Shown here: positions 1 through 7,428 of the stretch, piece by piece | Layout: every line of letters begins with the position of its first letter | Numbering within the stretch: the first letter of the stretch is position 1 | Origin: Clostridia bacterium | GTDB taxonomy: Bacteria > Bacillota > Clostridia > Oscillospirales > Ruminococcaceae | Assembly (NCBI GenBank): GCA_021152595.1 | Contig: JAGKVC010000046.1 | Coordinates: 1-19,436 of the forward strand | Direction of reading: 5' to 3' | Length of the DNA stretch: 19,436 nt | Translations under genes and position numbers: made by a program | The notes under the pieces: generated by a model | Seen by the model: only the letters and a program-made list of their open reading frames with translations | The model's database searches: none | Told to the model about the DNA's origin: nothing

Positions 1-1218
1 GTCTGCACGACGCTCCCCGATGAGCTGACGGTCGGGAGCGTGACGAATACGCTTGCAAATGACGGCAGATTTGAGGTTGTCCTTTCCAAGACGGAGCCCG
101 GGCAGGGCTTGCTCGCATTCCAGATCCTCGAAAAGGTCACGGACGAGGTCTATCAGTTGATGCTTGTCTGCCAGCCGGTGCCGCCGGTGCAGGATTTCCG
201 TCCGGCGAGCCCGATTTCCGATGATCTTGCAGAGACGGTCACAAATGCAGAGGGCGTTGTGCTGTGCATCATGCCGTTTGAGGAGAAGCAGCCGGATCTC
301 GCGCTGCATTTCCAGCTCAGACTGATGAATCTGCTGTTCCCGGGCGCGGTTGCATATCTCGATTATTCGCGCCGCAAGCTGCTTCCGGCAGGCTGGGTTG
401 TGCTGGAGGCGCAGAGCGATGTGCCGCCGCTTGTCGATTATCTCTATAATTTGCAGCTCAACGGCGGTCCGGATTCCGATGCACTCTGGATCCGCACCGA
501 GGGACTGCGCTGCTGCGGTCTCCGCGAGATCGAGATTCTCGATGCGACGAAGCAGATTTTTCCGCGCTATTGCGATATGCTCTGCTTTGCGGTCGAGCGG
601 ATTCTGCTGCGTGAGGAAATGGCGGATGCGAAGGAGCCTTTTGAGGTTGTGCGCAAAAATGATAATTCCTCAGTTGTCTGCACATGGGTACCGTTCTCCG
701 AGGCGAAGGCGGATTATCCTGCAAATGATGCAGGCGGTCTGACGCTGCGGATGGAAATGCTCGGGGATGAGGCAGCGGATCTGGACGAGAACGCCGTGCT
801 GTATCTCTATGACGGCGAAGCAGCGGACGGTTCGCCGCGCCGCAAGCGCTTGAATGCGATCACGGAGGCGGAATTCGATACATTCTGCTACGGCAGCTAT
901 ATCGCAACGGGACGCAAGATCGAAGCGCTTGCAAAGGAGCGGATCGGCATTTTTGCGGCACTGGTCGAGAGAGCGCCGGAGAATGCGTATGCGTGCGTGC
1001 GCGTGGAGGCGGACGGTGATTCGGATGAGGTCTGGATGAAGGCGACAAGCGTGGATGATCAACAGATCACCGGACTGCTGACCGATGACTGCATTGCAGG
1101 CAAGGCAGGCGATGTGTATCAGGCATCAAAGGAGCAGCTCACGGATTTCTCCGTCCGGCTCGATGAGAACCTTGTCATTCACCCGAACACCGCCTATATC
1201 GCGCTGGAGATTGAATAA
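1..1218 (+). CDS. DUF4026/DUF2314-like hypothetical protein, 5'-truncated by the window edge
   Basis: The reading frame is open from base 1. The first in-frame start candidate, GTG at 40, has no properly spaced ribosome site and sits inside protein-like sequence, so the true start lies upstream of the window. About 405 residues are visible. There is no signal peptide or membrane segment, so the product is probably cytosolic. The last ~80 residues (from YACVRVEADGD, through the WMKATSV and ITGLLTDD patches, to the end) resemble the DUF2314 fold often found at the C-terminus of DUF4026 proteins. That match is from memory of the family pattern and is tentative. No catalytic motif is recognisable and the function is unknown. 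A palindromic repeat cluster and a strong terminator follow the TAA stop, so it is the last gene of its transcription unit. Confidence 0.6.
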   Translation, partial: VCTTLPDELTVGSVTNTLANDGRFEVVLSKTEPGQGLLAFQILEKVTDEVYQLMLVCQPVPPVQDFRPASPISDDLAETVTNAEGVVLCIMPFEEKQPDLALHFQLRLMNLLFPGAVAYLDYSRRKLLPAGWVVLEAQSDVPPLVDYLYNLQLNGGPDSDALWIRTEGLRCCGLREIEILDATKQIFPRYCDMLCFAVERILLREEMADAKEPFEVVRKNDNSSVVCTWVPFSEAKADYPANDAGGLTLRMEMLGDEAADLDENAVLYLYDGEAADGSPRRKRLNAITEAEFDTFCYGSYIATGRKIEALAKERIGIFAALVERAPENAYACVRVEADGDSDEVWMKATSVDDQQITGLLTDDCIAGKAGDVYQASKEQLTDFSVRLDENLVIHPNTAYIALEIE

Positions 1219-1240
1219 GGTGTCTCCGACGGATTTGTAA

Positions 1241-1290
1241 TGGGGACGCTGTCCCCAAGCCCCTGCCGGGGATATTATCCCCGAACCCCA
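1241..1290. repeat. Cluster of GC-rich palindromes
   Basis: Two perfect short hairpins lie side by side. TGGGGAC/GTCCCCA (1241-1247 with 1251-1257) has a 3-nt loop. CGGGGAT/ATCCCCG (1267-1273 with 1277-1283) also has a 3-nt loop. The outermost TGGGG (1241-1245) can also pair with CCCCA (1286-1290), and CCCC (1260-1263) with GGGG (1268-1271), so several alternative folds compete. There is no T-tract, so this is not itself a terminator. It resembles the small GC-rich interspersed palindromes common between genes in Ruminococcaceae genomes; membership of such a family is inferred. Confidence 0.6.
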
Positions 1291-1311
1291 TGTTTATACG
1301 ATGATATAGAT

Positions 1312-1350
1312 AAGCCGCTCCAAAGAAAATGATTGGAGCGGCTTTTCTTT
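1312..1350 (+). terminator. Rho-independent terminator after the first gene
   Basis: A perfect 12-bp stem, AAGCCGCTCCAA (1312-1323) with TTGGAGCGGCTT (1333-1344), encloses a 9-nt loop and is followed by TTCTTTATTTT. It closes the upstream unit and insulates the carboxyltransferase promoter about 100 bp further on. The stretch 1351-1453 between them holds only a thrice-repeated AATCAC word and no recognisable gene. Confidence 0.9.
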
Positions 1351-1453
1351 ATTTTAATACAGTGCGGTAAATCACAGAAGAATCACAGGAAAAGTACAGA
1401 TTGTCTGTTGCAGAATCACCGAAAAACTGCCGCAGGATCTCCGAAATTTAGAC

Positions 1454-1482
1454 TTGATTTTTGCGCGGATATATGGTATAAT
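1454..1482 (+). promoter_or_regulatory. Sigma-A promoter of the carboxyltransferase operon
   Basis: The -35 box TTGATT (1454-1459), a 17-bp spacer and a perfect -10 box TATAAT (1477-1482) are present, preceded by TGG (an extended -10). Transcription should begin near 1489. Because the promoter lies at and just downstream of the first in-frame ATG (1454), that ATG cannot be the start of the following gene, which supports the start at 1544. Confidence 0.9.
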
Positions 1483-1543
1483 AATACAATATGGATTCCA
1501 GTATGGACTGATAACGGAACCACGAAAGGATGCGTACGTTTCT

Positions 1544-2884
1544 ATGGAAAAGATCGGAACAATAGCAAGAGAACGTCTCAGCGCGCTGTTCGACGGCGGT
1601 GTATTCACCGAACTCGATGCGCTGCGGACTGAAAAGGACGCACCGGCTGCGGTGATCTGCGCACACGGCTATGTCGAGGGACAGGCAGTCTGCGCATTTG
1701 CACAGGCACCGGATGTCAATGACGGCGTCATGGGGAAAAATACCGCCGGTAAGATCAAGCGGCTCTATACGCTCGCTGCAAAAACCGGCACACCGCTCAT
1801 CGGAATCTTTGATTCCAACGGCGTTTATGTGGACGGCACCGCCGATTCGCTGACGGCATACGGCAAGCTGATTGCCTGCGCCGCAAAGCTCTCCGGCGTC
1901 GTGCCGCAGATCTCGGTTGTCGCAGGCGTCTGCGCAGGCAGTGCGGCGCTGCTCGCTGCCGAGGCGGATTTCGTCCTTGCGACCGAATCCGCAGAGCTCT
2001 ATCTGACACCGCCCTTCGGCACCGACGCTGCAAAGCCGGAGACCGCTGCAAAGGCCGGTATCGTTGCCGCTGTCTGCAAGGATGATGCAGATGCAGCAGA
2101 GCAGGTCAAGGCGCTGCTCCGCAAGCTGCCTGCAAATAATCTCGCAGGCGCGCCGATCTCTGAATATGATGAGCCGGCGGCATCCTGCTCGAAGGATACG
2201 CTGCTTGAGGGCATTGCAGATGCAGGCTCGCTTCTGCCGCTCTATACCGCATTCGGCGATTCCGTCGAGACGGCACTCGCAACCGTCCGCGGTCAGGCAG
2301 TCGGTATCATCACGACCTGCAAATCCGCGGATGCACTCACCGCTGACGATTCCGCAAAAATGGCACGCTTTGTCCGCACCTGCGATGCATTCTCCATTCC
2401 GGTGCTGACCGTGCTGGATACAATCGGCTTTGCTGCCGATACGGACGCTGCAAGAAACGGCTCGCTCCGTGCAATGACGCAGCTCTGCGGCGCTTATGCC
2501 GAGGCAACCACAATCAAGATCGCACTGATCGCCGGTGAAGCATGCGGCGCGGCATTCTCCGCAATCGCAGGCAGAGGTGCAGGCAGCGATTATGTCCTCG
2601 CATGGGACGATGCAGCAATCGCACCGATGCGTCCCGAGGGTGCTGTGGAGTTCCTCTGGCATGAGAAACTCAAGGGCGCAGCAGATGTCAATGCAAAGCG
2701 CAAGGAGCTTGCCGCTGAATATAAGCGCACGCTCGCATCTGCCGAAAAGGCTGCACAGATCGGCGCGATCGACGCTGTTATCGCAGCCGGTGAAACCCGT
2801 CAGGCAATCGTCGATGCACTTGATCTGCTCGAGGGCAAGCGCGTTTCCAATCTGCCGAAGAAGCACAGCAATATCCCGTTCTGA
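1544..2884 (+). CDS. Biotin-dependent carboxyltransferase subunit (MmdA/12S/PccB-like)
   Basis: A 446-residue crotonase-fold carboxyltransferase, which moves CO2 between carboxybiotin and an acyl-CoA. Its C-terminal half carries the family signature around residues 273-338 (ARFVRTCDAFSIP, AYAEATTIKIALIAGEACGAAF), and the extreme C-terminus has KKHSNIP (439-445), the usual ending of PccB/MmdA proteins. It is shorter than typical members (~510 aa): the basic N-terminal helix and part of the middle are missing. The usual N-half SGGARIQ-type loop reads DSNGVYVDG (90-98), and the oxyanion-hole segments read GVCAGSA (128-134) and CGAAF (334-338), so the acyl-CoA substrate is uncertain. The start at 1544 follows AAAGGA with a rather long 13-nt spacing. 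It is first in a three-gene operon with a biotin carrier and an OadA-type subunit. Family is confident; substrate is not. Confidence 0.88.
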   Translation: MEKIGTIARERLSALFDGGVFTELDALRTEKDAPAAVICAHGYVEGQAVCAFAQAPDVNDGVMGKNTAGKIKRLYTLAAKTGTPLIGIFDSNGVYVDGTADSLTAYGKLIACAAKLSGVVPQISVVAGVCAGSAALLAAEADFVLATESAELYLTPPFGTDAAKPETAAKAGIVAAVCKDDADAAEQVKALLRKLPANNLAGAPISEYDEPAASCSKDTLLEGIADAGSLLPLYTAFGDSVETALATVRGQAVGIITTCKSADALTADDSAKMARFVRTCDAFSIPVLTVLDTIGFAADTDAARNGSLRAMTQLCGAYAEATTIKIALIAGEACGAAFSAIAGRGAGSDYVLAWDDAAIAPMRPEGAVEFLWHEKLKGAADVNAKRKELAAEYKRTLASAEKAAQIGAIDAVIAAGETRQAIVDALDLLEGKRVSNLPKKHSNIPF

Positions 2885-2887
2885 TTT

Positions 2888-2904
2888 GCGTTTGCGGCAA
2901 ACGC
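2888..2904 (+). other. Small intercistronic hairpin
   Basis: GCGTTTG (2888-2894) pairs with CAAACGC (2898-2904) across a 3-nt loop immediately after the carboxyltransferase stop. No T-tract follows, so it is more likely an mRNA-stability or processing element than a terminator. Confidence 0.5.
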
Positions 2905-2965
2905 CGCTGACGACGAACGAGCGTGAATGATACCGTGAATTACAAGAAATCAGGAGGATCAACTC

Positions 2966-3358
2966 ATGAGCAAGCAGTTTCGTGTAACCGTAAATAATAA
3001 GCAGTATGATGTTGTTGTCGAGGAACTCGGCGCAGGCGCAGCACCGGCAGCAGCGGCTCCGGTCGCAGCAGCACCGGCGGCAGCGGCTCCGGCTCCGGCA
3101 GCAGCACCCGCACCGGCGGCAGCTCCGGCTGTATCCGCAGCAGACGGCACACCGGTTTCCGCTCCGATGCCGGGCACCATTCTCGATGTCAAGTGCAAGG
3201 CAGGCGACAGCGTGACGAAGGGACAGGTTCTCTTTGTCCTCGAGGCAATGAAGATGGAAAACGATATCGTTGCACCGGAAGACGGCACCGTCCTCGCAGT
3301 CAATACGACCAAGGGCAGCAGCGTCAACCCGGGCGATGCACTTGCCGTGCTCGGCTGA
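2966..3358 (+). CDS. Biotin carboxyl carrier protein (1.3S/GcdC-like)
   Basis: A 130-residue biotinyl carrier. Residues 1-20 form a short beta-rich head typical of OadA/1.3S-type carriers. Residues 23-59 are an almost pure Ala/Pro hinge, and 61-130 form the biotinyl domain with the canonical EAMKM motif; the biotinylated lysine is K96. A biotin ligase would modify it so that the arm can shuttle CO2 between the two carboxyltransferase subunits encoded on either side. AGGAGG (2952-2957) lies 8 nt before the ATG. The size is close to the 123-residue 1.3S subunit of propionibacterial transcarboxylase. The GC-rich hinge repeat is prone to length variation. Confidence 0.95.
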   Translation: MSKQFRVTVNNKQYDVVVEELGAGAAPAAAAPVAAAPAAAAPAPAAAPAPAAAPAVSAADGTPVSAPMPGTILDVKCKAGDSVTKGQVLFVLEAMKMENDIVAPEDGTVLAVNTTKGSSVNPGDALAVLG

Positions 3359-3376
3359 GAGAAAGTGTGAACGATT

Positions 3377-4774
3377 ATGGCGAAAATTGGTATTACAGAA
3401 ACCGTACTGCGTGACGCGCATCAGTCTCTGATCGCAACGCGCATGACGACGGATGAAATGCTCCCGATTCTGCCGGAACTCGATAAAATCGGCTTCCGCT
3501 CGATCGAGTGCTGGGGCGGCGCAACCTTCGATTCCTGCCTGCGCTTCCTCAATGAGGATCCGTGGGAGAGACTGCGCATCCTCAAGAAGAATATGCCGAA
3601 TACACCGCTTCAGATGCTGTTCCGCGGTCAGAACATGCTGGGCTACCGCCACTATGCAGATGATGTCGTCGAGTATTTCGTGCAGAAGTCCATTGCAAAC
3701 GGTATTGATGTCATTCGTATCTTCGATGCGCTGAATGATATCCGCAACCTCGAGACCGCAATCAAAGCGGCAAAGAAAGAGGGCGCACATACACAGGTCG
3801 CAATGAGCTTCACGACCGGTGAAGTCTTCACCGATGAATACTATGTCAACTATGCAAAGCAGATCGAGAACGCAGGCGCGGATTCGATTTGCATTAAGGA
3901 TATGGCGGCGCTGCTGACACCTTACCGTGCAGAGACTCTGGTCAAGGCGCTGAAAAAGGTCACCAAGCTGCCGATCCAGCTTCATACGCACTATACCTCC
4001 GGTCTTGCTTCGATGTGCCTGATGAAGGCGGCGGAAGCAGGCGTCGATGTGATCGACACCGCAATGAGCCCGCTCGCACTCGGCACCTCCCATGCACCGA
4101 CCGAATCCATGGTTGCGGCATTTGCAGGCACCGAATATGATACCGGTCTTGACCTTGTCAAGCTGAGCGAGCTGCGTCCGTTCTTCATGGACCTGCGCGA
4201 AAAGTATATCAAATCCGGTCTGCTTGATCCGAAGATGCTGGCTACCGATGCAAAGACGCTGATCTATCAGGTTCCGGGAGGCATGCTCTCGAATCTGCTC
4301 TCGCAGCTCAAGCAGGCAGGCAAGGAGGATCAGCTCACGGCGGTTCTCGAGGAGGTTCCGCGTGTCCGTAAGGATGCAGGCTTCCCGCCGCTCGTTACCC
4401 CGACTTCCCAGATCGTCGGCACACAGGCTGTGTTCAATATCATCGGCGGCGAGCGCTACAAGATGGTTACCAAGGAATTCAGAGCAATGGTCCGCGGTGA
4501 GTACGGCAAAACGCCGCTCCCGATTGATCCGGAATTCCAGAAGATGATCCTCAAGGATCAGGAGCCGATCACCTGCCGTCCGGCAGACCTGCTCGAGCCG
4601 GAGCTCGATAAGCTGAAAGAGGAATGCGCTGAGTGGATTACGCAGGAGGAGGATGTTCTCTCCTATGCACAGTTCGGTCAGGTCGCAGTCAAATTCTTTG
4701 AAAAGCGCCGTGACAAGATGTTCGGTCTTGACGGCGTCCACGGGAATGCCGAAAAGCAGATTCATCCCGTATAA
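3377..4774 (+). CDS. Pyruvate/oxaloacetate carboxyltransferase (OadA alpha, PycB or 5S type, no biotin domain)
   Basis: A 465-residue TIM-barrel carboxyltransferase that exchanges CO2 between oxaloacetate/pyruvate and biotin. The N-terminus has the ETVLRDAHQS motif with metal ligand D13. The carbamylated active-site lysine is K174 (IKDMAALLTP), and the metal-binding histidines are H203 and H205 (LHTHYTSG). These correspond to D23, K184, H215 and H217 of the propionibacterial 5S subunit. A PYC_OADA-type helical domain occupies roughly residues 290-450. The protein ends without a fused biotinyl domain, which is supplied in trans by the preceding gene. The ATG follows only a weak purine-rich ribosome site 18 bp after the carrier gene, consistent with translational coupling. 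The three genes share one reading frame. The reaction direction (decarboxylation or transcarboxylation) cannot be decided from this subunit alone. Confidence 0.92.
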   Translation: MAKIGITETVLRDAHQSLIATRMTTDEMLPILPELDKIGFRSIECWGGATFDSCLRFLNEDPWERLRILKKNMPNTPLQMLFRGQNMLGYRHYADDVVEYFVQKSIANGIDVIRIFDALNDIRNLETAIKAAKKEGAHTQVAMSFTTGEVFTDEYYVNYAKQIENAGADSICIKDMAALLTPYRAETLVKALKKVTKLPIQLHTHYTSGLASMCLMKAAEAGVDVIDTAMSPLALGTSHAPTESMVAAFAGTEYDTGLDLVKLSELRPFFMDLREKYIKSGLLDPKMLATDAKTLIYQVPGGMLSNLLSQLKQAGKEDQLTAVLEEVPRVRKDAGFPPLVTPTSQIVGTQAVFNIIGGERYKMVTKEFRAMVRGEYGKTPLPIDPEFQKMILKDQEPITCRPADLLEPELDKLKEECAEWITQEEDVLSYAQFGQVAVKFFEKRRDKMFGLDGVHGNAEKQIHPV

Positions 4775-4802
4775 CAAATCCTTGCAATGAAAGCGCTTCG
4801 GG

Positions 4803-4840
4803 TGACCGCTGAGTCAATCGGCGGTCATTTCCCCATTTTA
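4803..4840 (+). terminator. Weak terminator or structured spacer between the OadA-like gene and metA
   Basis: TGACCGC (4803-4809) pairs with GCGGTCA (4821-4827) and is followed by TTTCCCCATTTTATT, an imperfect T-tract. TGCAAT (4783-4788) and ATTGCA (4840-4845) could form an outer stem. No promoter is obvious before metA, so partial read-through from the carboxyltransferase operon is likely. No S-box or T-box motif is visible in this 94-bp gap. Confidence 0.45.
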
Positions 4841-4868
4841 TTGCAGGGGAGGAAAGGAGCAGTATTTC

Positions 4869-5816
4869 TTGCCGATTTGTATTTCACCGGAGCTGCCTGC
4901 CTATCAGGCGCTCCTCAATGAACATATCTTTGTCATGGACAGCGACCGCGCAGCGCATCAGGATATCCGTCCGCTGCGGATTCTGGTACTCAATATCATG
5001 CCGAAAAAGCTCGAGACCGAGCTTCAGCTCCTGCGCCTGCTGAGCAATACACCGATTCAGGTCGATATTTCGCTGCTGCGCATGGAATCGCATGTTTCCA
5101 AGAATACCTCGCAGAGCCATATGGACGCATTCTATACGACACTGACGGAGATCCGTGACAAATTCTATGACGGCATGATCATCACCGGCGCACCTGTCGA
5201 GCAGCTTCCCTTTGAGGAGGTCGATTACTGGCAGGAGATCTGCGAGCTGATGGAGTGGTCAAAGACACATGTCTTTAGCACGCTGCATATCTGCTGGGGT
5301 GCGCAGGCAGGGCTCTATTATCACTTCGGCGTGCCGAAGTATCAGCTCCCGAAAAAGATGTTCGGCATCTTTCCGCATCGCGCAGAGGTGAAGAAATCGC
5401 TGCTGCTGCGCGGATTTGATGATGTTTTCGATGTGCCGCATTCCCGCCACACCGAGGTTCGCCGCGCCGATATCGAAAAGGTCAGAGAGCTGGTCATTCT
5501 GACAAGCTCCGAGCTTTCCGGTGTCCATATCGTTGCAAACCGCAACGGCAGGCAGTATTTCATCACCGGTCATTCCGAATACGACCGCAATACGCTCGCC
5601 TCGGAATATTTCCGCGATAAGGAAAAGGGACTGGATATCGAGATGCCGTTCAATTATTTCCCGCATAACGATCCGTCAGAGATGCCGCGCTTCTCGTGGC
5701 GCTGCCATGCAAATCTGATGTTCTCCAACTGGCTCAATTACTGTGTCTATCAGCGGACACCCTATGACCTTGCGGAGCTTCCGCTGCGCAACTGGAATTG
5801 GGAAATGGACGTCTGA
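4869..5816 (+). CDS. metA: Homoserine O-acetyltransferase (MetA family)
   Basis: A 315-residue HTS-family acyltransferase that activates homoserine for methionine synthesis in the cytosol. The catalytic cysteine is C142 (LHICWGAQAG), the acidic/histidine pair is H235 and E237 (ITGHSEYDR), and the oxyanion lysine region is MPKK (44-47). All fall at the numbering used for E. coli and Bacillus MetA, so the length is canonical. Residue 111 is Glu (GAPVEQLPFEEVDYW). Published work on the family links Glu111 to acetyl-CoA use and Gly111 to succinyl-CoA use, so acetyl specificity is predicted despite the common succinyltransferase label. The start is TTG, chosen because AAAGGAG (4853-4859) lies 9 nt upstream and the MPICISPELP N-terminus matches the family. 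A DUF4190-like gene follows 24 bp later. Confidence 0.95.
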   Translation: MPICISPELPAYQALLNEHIFVMDSDRAAHQDIRPLRILVLNIMPKKLETELQLLRLLSNTPIQVDISLLRMESHVSKNTSQSHMDAFYTTLTEIRDKFYDGMIITGAPVEQLPFEEVDYWQEICELMEWSKTHVFSTLHICWGAQAGLYYHFGVPKYQLPKKMFGIFPHRAEVKKSLLLRGFDDVFDVPHSRHTEVRRADIEKVRELVILTSSELSGVHIVANRNGRQYFITGHSEYDRNTLASEYFRDKEKGLDIEMPFNYFPHNDPSEMPRFSWRCHANLMFSNWLNYCVYQRTPYDLAELPLRNWNWEMDV

Positions 5817-5840
5817 GCTGCCTTTCAGGAGGGTGAATCA

Positions 5841-6470
5841 ATGGAACAGAATCAAAACAATCAGCCTTACCGCGGCTATGAGGGCGTTGATGTGACAATC
5901 GCTCCGCCGCCGAAGGAGCGCAAAACGGGACTTGCAATCGCATCCATGATTCTCGGCTTTGTCAGCCTGGTCGGTCTCTGCTGCTGTGCATGCATCACGT
6001 TCGTGACCGCACCGCTTTCTCTGATCTTCGGTATCATCGCGCTTGTAAAGCGTAAGGAAGGTACAGGCTTTGCCGTGACGGGCATTGTCGCATCGGCGCT
6101 GTGTGTGCTGATGATCGGCGCGGTACTCTTTTCAGTGCGTGATATCCTGCCGTACGCCGATACGATTGTTGAGGACTTCGGTCAACTTGTGCTGGAGCAG
6201 GATACGGTCTTCCCGGAATATGAGCAGAACGGCACGATTCCGGCATACCTCGAAAAATACACCGAGGAACCGTTCACTTCGTTCTTTGCAAAGTATGACG
6301 GCACATTCTATGATTTCATGGATGTTCTGCTGGTCAAGTACAAAAACGGAGAGCTGAAAAATCCGTATCTCTCGAATTTGCCGACAAGCAGCCAGACACC
6401 GCAGAGCAGTGAGACACCTGCCGAGACGGAGCCGCAGGCCAATATGGCGATTCTGGTACCCTGCTATTAA
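5841..6470 (+). CDS. DUF4190-like membrane protein
   Basis: A 209-residue protein. A polar, Asn/Gln- and Pro-rich N-terminus (1-29) precedes two long hydrophobic stretches, 30-69 (probably two helices around a CCCAC cluster at 47-51) and 76-98, separated by a basic KRKEG turn. This alternation of small-residue hydrophobic helices matches the DUF4190 pattern. The remaining ~110 residues are soluble and end in a Ser/Thr/Pro-rich tail. AGGAGGG (5827-5833) lies 7 nt before the ATG. It lies 24 bp after metA and is probably co-transcribed, but nothing in the sequence ties it to methionine metabolism. Function unknown. Confidence 0.7.
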   Translation: MEQNQNNQPYRGYEGVDVTIAPPPKERKTGLAIASMILGFVSLVGLCCCACITFVTAPLSLIFGIIALVKRKEGTGFAVTGIVASALCVLMIGAVLFSVRDILPYADTIVEDFGQLVLEQDTVFPEYEQNGTIPAYLEKYTEEPFTSFFAKYDGTFYDFMDVLLVKYKNGELKNPYLSNLPTSSQTPQSSETPAETEPQANMAILVPCY

Positions 6471-6477
6471 ATGAAAA

Positions 6478-6524
6478 ATCCGCGAAATCGAAGCTGATCC
6501 TTCGGTTTCGCGGATATTTTTATT
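6478..6524. terminator. Bidirectional terminator between convergent genes
   Basis: A 16-bp stem with one G-U pair (6478-6493 with 6500-6515) and a 6-nt loop is flanked by T-rich sequence on both strands: ATTTTTATT downstream on the plus strand and TTTTTCATTT on the minus strand. It serves both the DUF4190-like gene and the end of the long minus-strand run that begins with the ATPase operon. Confidence 0.93.
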
Positions 6525-7401
6525 CTGCCGTAATTGCGCCGTAGCAGTGCGGACGGCGGTCGCGGAAGAGTCCCCAGTCGAGCTTTGCCTGCGCGATTGC
6601 ATCGAGGTCAAAGCTGTGCATGACGATTGCCTCTGCATCGCGCGATGCCTGCGCAGCGATCGCACCGGTTTCCGTCGTGATGAACGAGGAGCCGTAGAAG
6701 CGGAGCGCGGATTCCTGCATGCCGTTTTCGGGGCAGGGAGTGACTGTTTCCAGCCCGATGCGGTTTGCAGCAATCACCGGCGTGATATTGGCGGCGGCGT
6801 GTCCCTGCATGGTCGTCTGCCAGTGCGGTTCACTGTCCGTCTCGAGGATCGGCTCTGAACCGATTGCCGTCGGGAAGAAGAGCAGCTCTGCGCCGTTCAG
6901 GACGAGCGAGCGTGCCGTCTCGGGGAACCACTGATCCCAGCAGATGCCGACACCGATCGTTGCATAGCGTGTTTTCCATGTCAGGAAGCCGGTGTTGCCG
7001 GGCGTGAAGTAGAATTTTTCCTGATAGTAGTGATCATCGGGGATATGCGTTTTGCGGTAGACGCCGAGCAGTGAGCCGTCCGCGTCGATGATCGCCACAG
7101 AATTGAACAGACGGTTTCCGTCGCGCTCATAGAAGCTGACGGGCAGCACGACGGCAAGCTCCTTTGCAAGCTCCATGCAGCGAAGCACCGCCGGATTCTC
7201 CTCAGTTTTCTGCGCAAATGCGTAATATTCATAGCGGCGTTCCTGACAGAAATACTGCCGCTCGAAAAGCTCCGGCAGCAGAATAATCTGTGCGCCGTCA
7301 GCGGCAGCTTTGCGGATTGCCTGCTCTGCTTTGGAAAGGCTCTCTGCCGGATCTGCGCTGCACTGCATCTGTACGGCAGCGACTGTAACAACTCTGCTCA
7401 T
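6520..7401 (-). CDS. aguB: N-carbamoylputrescine amidase-like carbon-nitrogen hydrolase
   Basis: A 293-residue nitrilase-superfamily amidase with the full Glu-Lys-Cys triad: E44 (LLPELFE), K117 (YRKTHIPD) and C154 (GICWDQWFPE). The segments YRKTHIPDDHYYQEKFYFTPG and CWDQWFPE are typical of AguB, which hydrolyses N-carbamoylputrescine to putrescine, CO2 and ammonia. The length is normal for the family. AAAGGAG (plus-strand 7410-7416) lies 8 nt upstream of the ATG. No agmatine deiminase or arginine decarboxylase gene is in the window, so the pathway assignment rests on the protein alone; a related omega-amidase or beta-ureidopropionase activity is the main alternative. It is the last gene before the bidirectional terminator and starts 27 bp after the GNAT gene. 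Confidence 0.88.
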   Translation of the reverse strand: MSRVVTVAAVQMQCSADPAESLSKAEQAIRKAAADGAQIILLPELFERQYFCQERRYEYYAFAQKTEENPAVLRCMELAKELAVVLPVSFYERDGNRLFNSVAIIDADGSLLGVYRKTHIPDDHYYQEKFYFTPGNTGFLTWKTRYATIGVGICWDQWFPETARSLVLNGAELLFFPTAIGSEPILETDSEPHWQTTMQGHAAANITPVIAANRIGLETVTPCPENGMQESALRFYGSSFITTETGAIAAQASRDAEAIVMHSFDLDAIAQAKLDWGLFRDRRPHCYGAITAE

Positions 7402-7428
7402 ATCAAATTCTCCTTTGTGAAATGCATC

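Noticed and set aside
2985..3140. Tandem GCA/GCC/CCG-rich repeat as a possible separate repeat element
   Set aside because: It encodes the Ala/Pro hinge of the biotin carrier (residues 23-59), a normal feature of this protein family.
1448..4777. A 1109-codon open frame antisense to the whole carboxyltransferase operon
   Set aside because: The three sense genes all lie in the same frame and rarely use TTA, CTA or TCA codons, so their complement has almost no stops. The translation is Cys/Arg-rich low-complexity sequence without domain features or a ribosome site. It is a codon-bias artefact.
4775..4868. SAM or T-box riboswitch upstream of metA
   Set aside because: The gap is only 94 bp and shows a simple hairpin; none of the conserved S-box or T-box sequence blocks is present.
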